From NCBI GenBank assembly GCA_965370555.1, contig CBDUVB010000039.1, forward strand, positions 1 to 16,825: a DNA stretch of 16,825 nucleotides, written 5' to 3'. The DNA comes from JAJOKK01 sp965370555 (GTDB lineage Bacteria > Bipolaricaulota > Bipolaricaulia > UBA7950 > UBA9294). Both the position numbers and the translations under genes were made by a program. Shown piece by piece: positions 1 to 7,024 of this stretch (the stretch's first letter is position 1; each line of letters opens with the position of its first letter). The notes under the pieces are model-generated. The model was given only the letters and a program-made list of their open reading frames with translations. It was not told the DNA's origin and made no database searches.

Positions 1-586
1 AGGACCCCTTCTCTTGGGCGCGGATCGCTTCCAGCACATCCGAGAAATAGATCCACTTAGTCTCTTGTGCACGTGGGGAAGGTTCTGCGCCTTCGCGCAC
101 AAGGCGGAAGAATCCTGTCGGAAGGTGTTCGCGAGTCGTGAGGAATCGGTCGTCCTCGTCAATGAAAACGATCCCCCCCGCTCCGATGTCGGCCTCCCCG
201 CGCAGGAGGGCTTCCTCTATCTCGCCACGAGGAAGGAAACGAACCACAAGGTCGAGGCCGTGGTACTTGGAGAAGGAGGCGAGGATCTCCTGCTCCAGGC
301 CGGTGATCCGATCTCCTTCACGCTCAAGGAGACCCGGGGCTTCGTCTCCCACGACCACCAAGCGCCCTGTCTTGCGGATGGCGAGGATGTAGATGGAGGT
401 AACGAGTGCCGCCCCGATCGCCGCCTCGGTGATCGCCACATCCGGTGCGTCGAGCAGGAGGTAGACGGCGGCGAGGATCAGGCTGAACATCCCCATCCCG
501 ATCACTGCGACGATGCGCCGCCTGCGGGTCAGGGAGAAGGCAGCGACGAACGGGAGGAGGAGAAGAAGGGCAGTGCTAGCGGTCAC
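1..586 (-). CDS. MbhD/MrpB-type (DUF4040) antiporter subunit fused to a solute-binding-like domain, 3' end outside window
   Basis: Membrane subunit of an Mrp-type Na+/H+ antiporter or a related Mbh-type complex. The 195 residues seen begin with a GTG at 586, whose GTGA overlaps the mrpG stop. Residues 4-72 form three hydrophobic helices and carry the signature APDVAITEAAIGAALVTSIY (47-66), typical of MbhD/DUF4040 subunits, where the conserved Glu lies in the membrane. After residue 75 the protein becomes soluble. Residues 92-165 read like the first lobe of a family-3 solute-binding protein: TGLEQEILASFSKYHGLDL (95-113), then EEALLRGEADIGAGGI (124-139), as in MltF and amino-acid-binding proteins. 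Such a C-terminal extension is not part of ordinary MbhD. Still open at position 1, so total length is unknown. Gene order MrpE-F-G-MbhD matches the start of archaeal mbh/mbs operons; whether the full complex is an antiporter or a hydrogenase-type complex cannot be seen. The membrane part is firm, the binding domain likely. Confidence 0.85.
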   Translation of the reverse strand, partial: MTASTALLLLLPFVAAFSLTRRRRIVAVIGMGMFSLILAAVYLLLDAPDVAITEAAIGAALVTSIYILAIRKTGRLVVVGDEAPGLLEREGDRITGLEQEILASFSKYHGLDLVVRFLPRGEIEEALLRGEADIGAGGIVFIDEDDRFLTTREHLPTGFFRLVREGAEPSPRAQETKWIYFSDVLEAIRAQEKGS

Positions 587-873
587 TCTTCCTCCTCTGG
601 GCCAGTATGGCGTTGGGTGAACGCGCTCTTGGCGATAGAGTGGGTGACGATGGGGTTCGTCAACAGGAGGAGCAACAACAAGAGAACGAGAGGTAAGTCG
701 TGCTTCGCGAAGCCATCGCGGAGTATCAACCCTAGGAGTACAAGACTCAGTCCGGCGTTATCGGACACACCACTCGCCTGCAGCCGCGAGTAGACATCGC
801 GAAAGCGGATGATCCCGAGCGATCCGATCGCGACGAACAGGAGGCCTAAGCCGATCAGGATATCACCGATCAT
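583..873 (-). CDS. mrpG: Na+/H+ antiporter subunit MrpG/MnhG
   Basis: Small membrane subunit of the multisubunit Mrp cation/proton antiporter, 96 aa, within the usual size range for the family. Three hydrophobic segments lie at about residues 4-24, 40-53 and 60-72. The family stretch between the first two helices is present (RFRDVYSRLQASGVSDNAG, 23-41), corresponding to the 'R-x-x-D-x-Y-x-R-x-x-A' pattern of MnhG/PhaG. The ATG at 873 overlaps the mrpF stop by an ATGA, so this start is preferred over the longer in-frame reading that would run far into mrpF. The C-terminus is a polar tail ending in four glutamates. Translationally coupled at both ends (ATGA upstream, GTGA downstream). Confidence 0.9.
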   Translation of the reverse strand: MIGDILIGLGLLFVAIGSLGIIRFRDVYSRLQASGVSDNAGLSLVLLGLILRDGFAKHDLPLVLLLLLLLLTNPIVTHSIAKSAFTQRHTGPEEEE

Positions 874-1127
874 CGATGCCCGCCTCCTCTCTCCATGAAC
901 CGGGCGAGGATAACCACCCCAAGGAAGCTCAACGCGGCGTAGACGATGGCAACATCGAGGTAGGTCGGCTGCTCGGCGAAGATCGCAACAACGGCGAGGA
1001 GAACGAAGACCCGATTCGAGGCGGCATTGTAGGCTAGTAGGCGATCCCACTGGGTCGGGCCGAAGAAGAGCCTGTAAAGGACGAGGACCAGCGAGACAAG
1101 GAGAACTCCTTCAATGATCGCCATCAT
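870..1127 (-). CDS. mrpF: Na+/H+ antiporter subunit MrpF/MnhF
   Basis: Small membrane subunit of the Mrp antiporter, 85 aa, three hydrophobic helices at about 3-20, 37-51 and 57-75. The hallmark after helix 1 is clear: FGPTQWDRLLAYNAASNRV (22-40), matching the G-P-t-x-x-D-R-x-x-A signature of MnhF/PhaF. A GGGGAGG ribosome-binding site lies just upstream (about 1132-1138), supporting the ATG at 1127; a second ATG at 1124 is equally possible. The start lies inside the 3' end of mrpE (17-bp overlap), and the stop overlaps the mrpG start. Confidence 0.9.
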   Translation of the reverse strand: MMAIIEGVLLVSLVLVLYRLFFGPTQWDRLLAYNAASNRVFVLLAVVAIFAEQPTYLDVAIVYAALSFLGVVILARFMERGGGHR

Positions 1128-1602
1128 TATCCTCCCCGAAGGCTTTGAGTAATTTCTCCTCCAAAGATTCCTTGATTCCCTGCCAATCTCCGTGGTGTCC
1201 TCTTTCTCGCAGCCAATGGATATAGAGGAGGTCCCCTTCGAGGAGGAGGGAGATAGTCGAAGGGGTGAGGGTAATCGAGTTCAGAAGCAGAAACCGCGCA
1301 AAAGGATCCTTTACGCGGATAGGGAGGGCCACGATCCGTCCTTCTTCCTTTCCCGCGAGGATCAGCCCGCACGTGCGTAAGGTCGAGGTGATGAACCGAA
1401 AGAACAACGTGGTGAAGAAGGCGACAACCCTGTGCGGGCGGCGTAGGAATACTCGGGAAAGGAGGATGCGTGTCGGAAAGAGGCGATGCTGCACAAAGGT
1501 GACCCCCGCTGCAACGATGATGCCCGTGATGAGGATGTACGGATCGCTGCTCCGTGTCAGCGCGATCCACACGATGAGAAGCACCGCAAAGACGAGTCCC
1601 AT
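1111..1602 (-). CDS. mrpE: Na+/H+ antiporter subunit MrpE/MnhE
   Basis: First visible gene of the antiporter operon, 163 aa, normal for MrpE (about 160-170 aa). Two N-terminal hydrophobic helices (about 3-17 and 24-40) and one at 60-80 are followed by a cytoplasmic C-terminal half. The diagnostic MrpE motif LLLNSITLTPSTIS is at residues 107-120, followed by the short beta segment ending in LLYIHWL. The reading frame is open 26 codons further upstream, but an AGGAGGGGG box directly before the ATG at 1602 decides the start. MrpE helps assemble or stabilise the antiporter in the membrane. No other gene lies upstream on this strand within the window, so the operon promoter should be in 1603-1850; I could not identify a convincing one on the minus strand. 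Confidence 0.9.
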   Translation of the reverse strand: MGLVFAVLLIVWIALTRSSDPYILITGIIVAAGVTFVQHRLFPTRILLSRVFLRRPHRVVAFFTTLFFRFITSTLRTCGLILAGKEEGRIVALPIRVKDPFARFLLLNSITLTPSTISLLLEGDLLYIHWLRERGHHGDWQGIKESLEEKLLKAFGEDNDGDH

Positions 1603-1747
1603 TCCCCCTCCTTTTTGTCTGTTGTGATCGAATTCTGTCTCTCCTATGATGCCGATCCCTCCCTCCCAAAGCAAGTTCACGGTTCCAAGATCTCAAGAAC
1701 GAAGGAGGCCCGCGCATTTATCGAATACTTCTACCCAGTGATTGCAC

Positions 1748-1808
1748 TTGCCAACAGGCGACGAAATTATTATATTGGTTTGTCCAACGTTTAGGTCTTC
1801 TCTTATAT
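1748..1808 (+). promoter_or_regulatory. Two overlapping candidate sigma-70-type promoters for the Ig/heptad and HEAT gene pair
   Basis: TTGCCA (1748-1753) and TATATT (1771-1776) are separated by 17 bp; TTGTCC (1780-1785) and TTATAT (1803-1808) are also separated by 17 bp. Both point towards the gene starting at 1859 and lie in a locally AT-rich stretch. An AGGAGG ribosome-binding site follows at 1845-1850. Matches are partial, so one or neither may be active. Confidence 0.45.
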
Positions 1809-1858
1809 ATCGCACCCTTCAAAAGGGCTGTAAACATCTATATTAGGAGGTGGCCGTT

Positions 1859-3400
1859 ATGCCTATTTGGAAACGGCACGTAGGCGTTTTGGGTATGGTG
1901 TTGGTGCTGATCGGTATATGCAGCATCGGCGTGGCGCAGGTTGATGTTACATTCCCTTGGACTCAGCCAGGGGCTTACACCGGTAACGCGATCGACTTTG
2001 GAGCCGTCCCGGTCGGGCAGACGAAGACCGCGACCTATAAGTTCAAGATACTGGAGACGAGCGCTACCTCGGCAACGGTGACGATAACACGACCAAATCC
2101 ACCGTTTGGTAGCGGTGAACCAGTCGGTTCGTTTACTCTTGCTCCTGGCCAATCGATCACGTTCGACGTCACATTCACTCCTCCTGCTGTAGGGCACTAC
2201 ACAGGGAGCTTCACCATCACCGCTCAGGGAGGGCGGCCGGTAGTGACAAAGAGACAAACCGTCACGCTGACAGGAAGTGGGACCTCAAGTGGCTATGACG
2301 TACCGCTACCGGGCACTTGGGGCCCAACAGAGCCAGACGATGTAGCCAAGCTGGAGGCAAAGCTCGATGAAGTCGGAGTCGTACTCGCCGAGTTCCGGGA
2401 GAAGCTGGACAACCTCGGCTGGTGGCTTGGAAAGCTGACCGTGGGATGGGGAATCGGGATCGAGCCACACTCGACCAATCCGATACCGCAGACGAACACC
2501 TGGGAACAGCTCGCCAAGCTTGAGGCGAAGCTCGATCGCCTCTTGGCGCAGCCCGGTGAGATCACGATCATCGAGGTCTACAACATCATCGTTCAGATCA
2601 ACGTTCTCATCGTGAACTTCAACCAGCTGATCGTCAATATCGGCGGAGACGTCGCCAAGCTCGAAACCAAACTCGACCAACTTGACACCGATCTGGTCGA
2701 CTTCTGGCTTGACTTCATGGATATGTGGGATGACATGATGGATATGTGGACTGACATAGGCATCAAGATTGATGCTGTTATAGTTAAGATCGATGACGCT
2801 ATAGTCAAGTTTGATGCTGCTATAGTTAAAATCGATGACGCTATAGTCAAGTTTGATGCTGCTATAGTTAAGATCAATGACGCTGTAGTCAAGCTTGATG
2901 CCGTTGTAGTCAAGATTAATGCCGCTATAGTCAATATCAATAACGCTGTAGCCAATATCAATAACGCTGTAGTCAAGATTAATGTCGCTGTAGCTGCAAA
3001 TGCTGGAGCCATCGCCGCCAATGGCGCCGCTATCGCGGCGAACGCCCGGGCGCTCCAGGCGTTGCAGGACTCAAATAACCGTATCGAGGACAAACTAAAC
3101 CAACTGCTGGGATTCCCTGCGGCCCCGGACGCGGCGAAAATCACGCTGACGATGGGCGGCGGCCCCCAGCCAGCCGTCCCCTGGGAGGCGACCGTGGAGG
3201 GAATCTCGGGGGCAGTGCAACCGAACGCGCTTGTCACCATCTATTGGCCAATCGGGGCACCTCCGAGCCCGGTGACCGCCGATGCGAATGGTGCGTTCTC
3301 GTTCACCATGAAGACCGGGAGCATCTCCTATCACTACGTCGAGGTGACCCAAACGGTAGGAGGAAAGGAGAGCGCACGGGTGAGGGTCCCGGCATCTTAG
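1859..3400 (+). CDS. Exported protein: HYDIN/ASH-type Ig-like domain, 14-fold heptad repeat stalk, C-terminal Ig-like domain
   Basis: Predicted secreted protein of 513 aa; I recognise domains but no named family. Residues 1-27 are a signal peptide (basic start, hydrophobic core, GVAQ near the cleavage site). Residues 30-140 resemble the ASPM/SPD-2/Hydin or 'choice-of-anchor D' Ig fold: IDFGAVPVGQTKTATYKF, then LAPGQSITFDVTFTP. Coiled-coil segments with K-LEAKLD and K-LETKLD repeats follow (about 160-280). Residues 303-400 consist of 14 gap-free seven-residue units of type KI(D/N)xAIV. The C-terminus (about 425-513) is a beta domain with the DANGAFSFT pattern of bacterial Ig/carboxypeptidase-regulatory-like modules. 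The frame also permits GTG at 1850, but the AGGAGG at 1845-1850 favours ATG 1859. It is followed after 16 bp by the HEAT-repeat gene. Likely a fibrous envelope or surface protein; the function is inferred from architecture only. Confidence 0.85.
   Translation: MPIWKRHVGVLGMVLVLIGICSIGVAQVDVTFPWTQPGAYTGNAIDFGAVPVGQTKTATYKFKILETSATSATVTITRPNPPFGSGEPVGSFTLAPGQSITFDVTFTPPAVGHYTGSFTITAQGGRPVVTKRQTVTLTGSGTSSGYDVPLPGTWGPTEPDDVAKLEAKLDEVGVVLAEFREKLDNLGWWLGKLTVGWGIGIEPHSTNPIPQTNTWEQLAKLEAKLDRLLAQPGEITIIEVYNIIVQINVLIVNFNQLIVNIGGDVAKLETKLDQLDTDLVDFWLDFMDMWDDMMDMWTDIGIKIDAVIVKIDDAIVKFDAAIVKIDDAIVKFDAAIVKINDAVVKLDAVVVKINAAIVNINNAVANINNAVVKINVAVAANAGAIAANGAAIAANARALQALQDSNNRIEDKLNQLLGFPAAPDAAKITLTMGGGPQPAVPWEATVEGISGAVQPNALVTIYWPIGAPPSPVTADANGAFSFTMKTGSISYHYVEVTQTVGGKESARVRVPAS
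2765..3058 (+). repeat. In-frame 21-bp (heptad-coding) tandem repeat with a 42-bp near-identical duplication
   Basis: Fourteen consecutive 21-bp units encode the KI(D/N)xAIV heptads of the exported protein. Units 2792-2833 and 2834-2875 form two 42-bp copies differing at one base (A/G at their 40th position). Later units drift in sequence, and the last three code for Ala/Asn-rich heptads (ANAGAIA type). The stretch is visibly richer in AT and in GCTATAGTCAAG-like words than the rest of the gene. Confidence 0.9.
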
Positions 3401-3416
3401 AGAAAAAGGAGGGCCG

Positions 3417-4271
3417 ATGAGAATTCTGCGGTCTATCTCGGGTGTACTGATCGTAGCAGCGATCCTGGCGGTTGGTAGTGCTGTCGCGGTAGACCTCATC
3501 GCGCAGGAGCCCTCACCAAACCTGCTAGCCCAGGAGCTGATCGAACGGTTGGCCAACCCATCGGCTAACGAACGTAAAGAGGCGGGGGAGGGACTGCTGT
3601 CGCTCGGCGCGGCCGCAGTCCCTTTCCTCATCCTGGCAACGGAGTCGGATAATGCCCTCCTTCGTTGGGAGGCGGTCAATCTCCTTGGAACGTTGGGCGA
3701 CCTCCGCGCAACCACCGCGGTATTGCACGTTGCGATGACCGACTCCGAGGTCCACGCCCGCTGGCGGGCGAACTGGGCGATCACGAACCTGAACGACGGC
3801 ACCGTCGTCCCACAGTTGATCGCGGGACTGGGCGACGAGGATCCGACCGTCGCTTGGAATTCGGCGGTCACCTTGAGCCTGTTCGGTGCAGTCGAAGGGG
3901 TTCCGCTCCTTCATGAGGGACTCAAGTCCGATGGCTGGCGTCAGTGGGAGGCGGTGAACGCCCTTGGCCGGGTGTGGAACGATGCGACCGCCCCTAAGTT
4001 AATCGTTCTTCTGCACGAAGGACCGGAGGGCGTCCGCAAGGAGGCCGCGCTCTCCCTCGGGCACATCGGCGGGACCGAGGTTCTCACGGCCCTGCTCATC
4101 ACACTCGCGAAGGATCCTGCCTTCGAGGTTCGCTGGCGCGCTGCGATGATGATCGGTCACATCGGCGACCAGGAGACAATCACGTTGTTAATCGAGGTAC
4201 GAGCGAAGGAGGTTCACCTGTTTGTCATCGAGCAGATCGACGAGGCGATCGAAGCGTTGATGCCCCAATGA
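3417..4271 (+). CDS. Exported HEAT-repeat protein
   Basis: Secreted or periplasmic helical-repeat protein of 284 aa. Residues 1-25 are a signal peptide or N-terminal membrane anchor (basic start, then VLIVAAILAVGSAVA). From about residue 35 onward there are roughly seven HEAT/PBS-type repeats of about 30 residues, each with a second helix such as RWEAVNLLGTLGD (82-94), AWNSAVTLSLFG (142-153), QWEAVNALGRVW (174-185), VRKEAALSLGHIGG (203-216) and RWRAAMMIGHIGD (238-250). Repeats of this kind bind other proteins; no catalytic motif is seen. AAAGGAGG at 3405-3412 sets the start. It lies 16 bp after the Ig/heptad gene and is probably co-transcribed with it, so the two may form a binding pair at the cell envelope (inference). 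The end faces the convergent diguanylate cyclase gene, with no clear terminator between them. Confidence 0.85.
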   Translation: MRILRSISGVLIVAAILAVGSAVAVDLIAQEPSPNLLAQELIERLANPSANERKEAGEGLLSLGAAAVPFLILATESDNALLRWEAVNLLGTLGDLRATTAVLHVAMTDSEVHARWRANWAITNLNDGTVVPQLIAGLGDEDPTVAWNSAVTLSLFGAVEGVPLLHEGLKSDGWRQWEAVNALGRVWNDATAPKLIVLLHEGPEGVRKEAALSLGHIGGTEVLTALLITLAKDPAFEVRWRAAMMIGHIGDQETITLLIEVRAKEVHLFVIEQIDEAIEALMPQ

Positions 4272-4327
4272 TCAAGAACCCTGAGGTAAACAGTATCGCA
4301 TCCGCGTCAATCCACGAATTGAGACGA

Positions 4328-5959
4328 TCAGCGCGTTGCGTCTTTCCCATCGGCGACATGCACTCGATTGCGTCCTGCTTCCTTGGCAGCGTACATCGCT
4401 TCGTCAACACTTCGAATCACCGCGTCTTCGGTCAACGCGTGATTGGGACAGGCGGCAATCCCTGCAGAGAGTGAGACCGCTTCACCGCTGCCCCCGCCCG
4501 GAACCACGCGAGGCGATAGGCCACTGAATGCAACCCGGATTTCATCGGCACGCGCCGCGGCGGCGTCAAGCGGCGTTTCGGGTAGCACGAGAAGGAACTC
4601 GTCCCCGCCGTACCGACAGGCGATGTCTCCCGGGCGCGTCCGTTCGCGAAGCAGATGCGCCAGAGCTTGGAGAAGTCGATCGCCGGTCTCATGACCGTAG
4701 CGATCGTTGACCTGCTTGAAGTGGTCGATGTCGAACAGGATCACCGATACGACGCCCCCATCATGCTGGGCCCGCTTCAGTTCGCGCGGCAGTACCTCGT
4801 CAAGACGCCGGCGGTTGAACAACCCGGTGAGCGCGTCGCTGATCGCTTGCTTTCGCAGCTCCACCCGCAGCACCTCGATCTTCTCGATCTGGGATTCAAG
4901 TCGTTGGTTCGCTCGCTGCAGCTCTGCTTCAGCAACGTGCCGCTTGGTAATGTCGTGGATCATGATCAGATACCCCGATGGCCGTCGATCAGGGCCGCTA
5001 AGAGGCGACACGCGGACGTCAACGTAGCACAAGGGGGTCTCCGTGAGCGCGAACTCGACTCGTCCCCCATCCCCGCCGTGGCAATAGCCGCGAATTCGGT
5101 CCCACACGGCAGGAATCTCTTCGATGTTACGACCGATCGCGGAACTGTCAAGATTGAGTAGCCTGCGTACCGCCGGATTTAGATCAATGAGCCGCCACTC
5201 GGTATCAAGAACGAGCACAGCATCCGGCATCCCTTCAACGAGCGTGTCGCGGGCAACGGGAACGAGATCAAACACACGGAACGGGCCAATGCCGACGAAA
5301 AAGACGATAACCGTGAAGAAGAACGAGATCGGGATGAGATTGAGCCCTTCGATCGGACTGACGCCAAAAGCGTAGAGAATTCCTCCGGCAAGAGGAAACA
5401 ACGTTCCGAGCAGCAGCATCGCCGACTGCCTGTAGCGAATCACGACCGGCCGAGCCACGGACCGCAGGAGCAGCGCACAAGCGACGAGAACGTAGGTGTA
5501 CAGGGCGGCTATGATGGCATAGAAGCCGGGCCCGTGAATGTAGATCACCGCGTTACTTCCCGCCGGACCGGGCAGGAAACCGTGCCACACCAAGTGATGG
5601 AGCGCGTTAGTAGCAACAAGGACGAAGGCAGCACTAGGAACACTCCACACGGCAACGCGCAACCACCCATGCATCCATCGGTCGTAACCCGAATACCTAG
5701 CGGCAAACATCAGGAATAAGGTGGCAACGGACCCGGAGCCGATGTATTCGAGCGTCGACCACAGGATCTTCCATCTCAGCGTAACGAACGTCGCCTCAAG
5801 GCCGGCAACCAGCGCGTATCCTGCTACGCCCATCAGCAGCAGAGATAGGAGGGGTCCCCCGACGAATGCTCGACGATTCCACACGAACCACGACACCACG
5901 AGCGCCATCGCCGTAACCGAGAACAGAATTCCACCTGGCAAAGTGAGCACCCAGTCCAT
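4328..5959 (-). CDS. Membrane diguanylate cyclase: 7TM sensor, PAS, GGDEF
   Basis: Makes the second messenger c-di-GMP from two GTP at the inner face of the membrane. Residues 1-225 contain seven hydrophobic helices of the 7TM type found at the N-terminus of many bacterial sensor kinases (histidine-kinase N-terminal 7TM region). A PAS domain follows at about 237-342 (DTLVEGMPDAVLVLD ... GYLIMIHDITKRH), then a short coiled coil (345-369). The GGDEF domain is at 372-535, with DALTGLFNRR, DIDHFKQVND and an intact YGGDEF (450-455). The RPGD at 442-445, five residues before GGDEF, is a proper RxxD inhibitory site, so product feedback is expected. No EAL domain is present. An ATG at 5968 is also in frame but has no ribosome-binding site and overlaps a -10-like box; ATG 5959 fits a leaderless transcript. 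The ligand of the sensor is unknown. Confidence 0.93.
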   Translation of the reverse strand: MDWVLTLPGGILFSVTAMALVVSWFVWNRRAFVGGPLLSLLLMGVAGYALVAGLEATFVTLRWKILWSTLEYIGSGSVATLFLMFAARYSGYDRWMHGWLRVAVWSVPSAAFVLVATNALHHLVWHGFLPGPAGSNAVIYIHGPGFYAIIAALYTYVLVACALLLRSVARPVVIRYRQSAMLLLGTLFPLAGGILYAFGVSPIEGLNLIPISFFFTVIVFFVGIGPFRVFDLVPVARDTLVEGMPDAVLVLDTEWRLIDLNPAVRRLLNLDSSAIGRNIEEIPAVWDRIRGYCHGGDGGRVEFALTETPLCYVDVRVSPLSGPDRRPSGYLIMIHDITKRHVAEAELQRANQRLESQIEKIEVLRVELRKQAISDALTGLFNRRRLDEVLPRELKRAQHDGGVVSVILFDIDHFKQVNDRYGHETGDRLLQALAHLLRERTRPGDIACRYGGDEFLLVLPETPLDAAAARADEIRVAFSGLSPRVVPGGGSGEAVSLSAGIAACPNHALTEDAVIRSVDEAMYAAKEAGRNRVHVADGKDATR

Positions 5960-5966
5960 GTCCGTC

Positions 5967-5995
5967 ATTCTAGTGCTTCGGCCTCATGCGAACAA
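5967..5995 (-). promoter_or_regulatory. Candidate promoter of the diguanylate cyclase (leaderless)
   Basis: On the minus strand TTGTTC (5995-5990) and TAGAAT (5972-5967) are spaced by 17 bp. Seven bases later comes the ATG at 5959, so the expected transcription start coincides with the start codon. The 5968 ATG would overlap the -10 box and is therefore a less likely start. Confidence 0.5.
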
Positions 5996-6176
5996 GCAGT
6001 GCAACAAACCTCGACCTCCATCATACTCAGGAGGGGATCCTGCCACGACCGGCACTTCAGAACCGAGCAGTACCTTTGCAGGCCTGCAGACCCCGTGAGC
6101 CACACCCCCGTCAAGTAGACATTGGTAGAACCCAATGCCCCACCCACTTCCTAACGGTACAGAAGGGCTTTCCGAT
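5973..6176. other. Intergenic stretch upstream of the diguanylate cyclase; no gene seen
   Basis: No convincing coding sequence. It contains a perfect 12-bp palindrome, TGCAGGCCTGCA at 6077-6088, and a weak stem CATTGG/CCAATG near 6119-6136. The open frame entering from the Ntn-hydrolase remnant ends at 6111 without recognisable protein similarity. Confidence 0.5.
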
Positions 6177-6425
6177 CATAAAGGCTCTCCGGTGGATACC
6201 CCCCAGCTTGCTGGGGGGAGGAAAGCGGAGAGCCTTTATGAACACAGCACCGGCTTCATGCTCTTCGATGGAGAAGCGGATCTCATTCGGCGGGTAGTCG
6301 AAGTTCATGCCGTATACGGTCTTTGACGAATAGACTGCAAAGCTCGTGCAAGCAAGGCCGCCCTCGACTATAATGCCAACTAGAAGGATACAAACCGACA
6401 GCAAAACCACGTATCGCTTCATCAT
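6111..6425 (-). pseudogene. Truncated C45/choloylglycine-like Ntn hydrolase (linear amide C-N hydrolase) remnant
   Basis: Only the N-terminal part of a secreted Ntn hydrolase survives. From the ATG at 6425: MMKRY, a hydrophobic signal peptide, then GGLACTSFAVYSS (residues 22-34), which places the nucleophilic Cys directly after the cleavage site as in the linear amide C-N hydrolase family; TVYGMNFDYPP follows, matching the family's conserved G-x-N-x-D-x-P turn. The homology stops after about residue 62 (AGAVFIKAL), exactly where the palindromic element at 6177-6242 begins. The frame runs through the palindrome to a stop at 6111, giving 104 aa against roughly 300-350 aa for complete members. 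A -10-like TATACT lies 6 nt before the ATG. Either the palindrome inserted here or it marks a deletion end; the missing part is not found nearby. Confidence 0.65.
6177..6242. repeat. 66-bp palindromic element (perfect 16-bp inverted ends, internal 9-bp hairpin)
   Basis: The ends TCATAAAGGCTCTCCG (6177-6192) and CGGAGAGCCTTTATGA (6227-6242) are perfect reverse complements. Inside, CCCCCCAGC (6200-6208) and GCTGGGGGG (6211-6219) form a second perfect stem with a TT loop. No coding capacity. It sits at the exact point where the Ntn-hydrolase homology ends, so it may be a small non-autonomous mobile palindrome of REP/MITE type. Confidence 0.85.
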
Positions 6426-6737
6426 AGCGCTAGTATAATGGTTCTCTCTACTTGGAACGAGCAACCCGCAGTTAGCTTCTTCTGAATTCGGCGGTTCTCG
6501 GCACGGAGAACAGCGCTCTTCTTTCAATTTGATGGTTCCTTGCAGGAAGGTGGTTATGGAAAGGGAAGAAGCGATTGGAGAAAGCCAGGCCCTGGTCGAA
6601 AGACCGCCAGTTGCGATGCTTGGACCAATGGCGATGATTGATGTCCCACCTCCGATGGCTTCGCAAGAGGTCCCAGCAGCACAGAGAGGAGAAGGAGAAA
6701 GTGAGCCACTTGGCGGCCAGGAAATGCACCCGGCAGT

Positions 6738-6755
6738 TTGGAGCCTGGGGGACTG
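6738..6755 (+). repeat. Partial copy of the dispersed GGAGCCTGGGGGACTG repeat
   Basis: TTGGAGCCTGGGGGACTG is identical to the first 18 bases at 12922 and differs by one base from 8201. Beyond it the similarity fades, with a short GGAAC..CG match in register with the AGAACGCG of the other copies. Confidence 0.7.
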
Positions 6756-6848
6756 TACCTGGAACTCGAGTACTGGCCGCTGCTTGGTAGGCTTCACTAG
6801 GAAGAGACCTAGGAGTCCGTAATAAAGAAATCCCTTGAAATTGACTAT

Positions 6849-7024
6849 CCCCGTAGCAAGACTACGGGGTATTCCGCCAATTTCATTTTGACCTGAAGGT
6901 CAAAACCGGGATTTCATTATTTCACCTCACCCCAACCCTCTCCTATCAAGGAGAGGGGTATAAGGAAACCCTGTGGCAAGACCACAGGGAATCCCAAGTT
7001 GAAGGATCTTCTCAGTGATCCTTC
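6849..7024. repeat. Cluster of five different hairpins
   Basis: Five perfect stems follow one another. 6849-6869: CCCCGTAG / CTACGGGG with loop CAAGA. 6886-6905: TTTTGACCT / AGGTCAAAA with loop GA. 6936-6957: CCCTCTCC / GGAGAGGG with loop TATCAA, in a CACCCCAACCCTCTCC context that recurs as an intergenic repeat in many bacteria. 6969-6989: CCCTGTGG / CCACAGGG, again with loop CAAGA. 7001-7024: GAAGGATC / GATCCTTC. The first and fourth share stem length and loop and look like two members of one family. None is followed by a T-run, so they do not look like terminators. Confidence 0.8.

Noticed and set aside
2765..3058. Tandem repeat considered as a CRISPR array
   Set aside because: The 21-bp units are contiguous, without unique spacers, and are in frame within a coding gene.
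2593..3240. 215-aa frame antisense to the heptad-repeat gene, with a hydrophobic Leu/Ile/Thr repeat
   Set aside because: It is the mirror of the tandem repeat on the coding strand; the sense frame has a ribosome-binding site, signal peptide and domains.
6529..6822. Plus-strand 97-aa frame in the decay zone
   Set aside because: No ribosome-binding site, low-complexity Pro/Met/Glu composition, and the dispersed repeat core runs through it.
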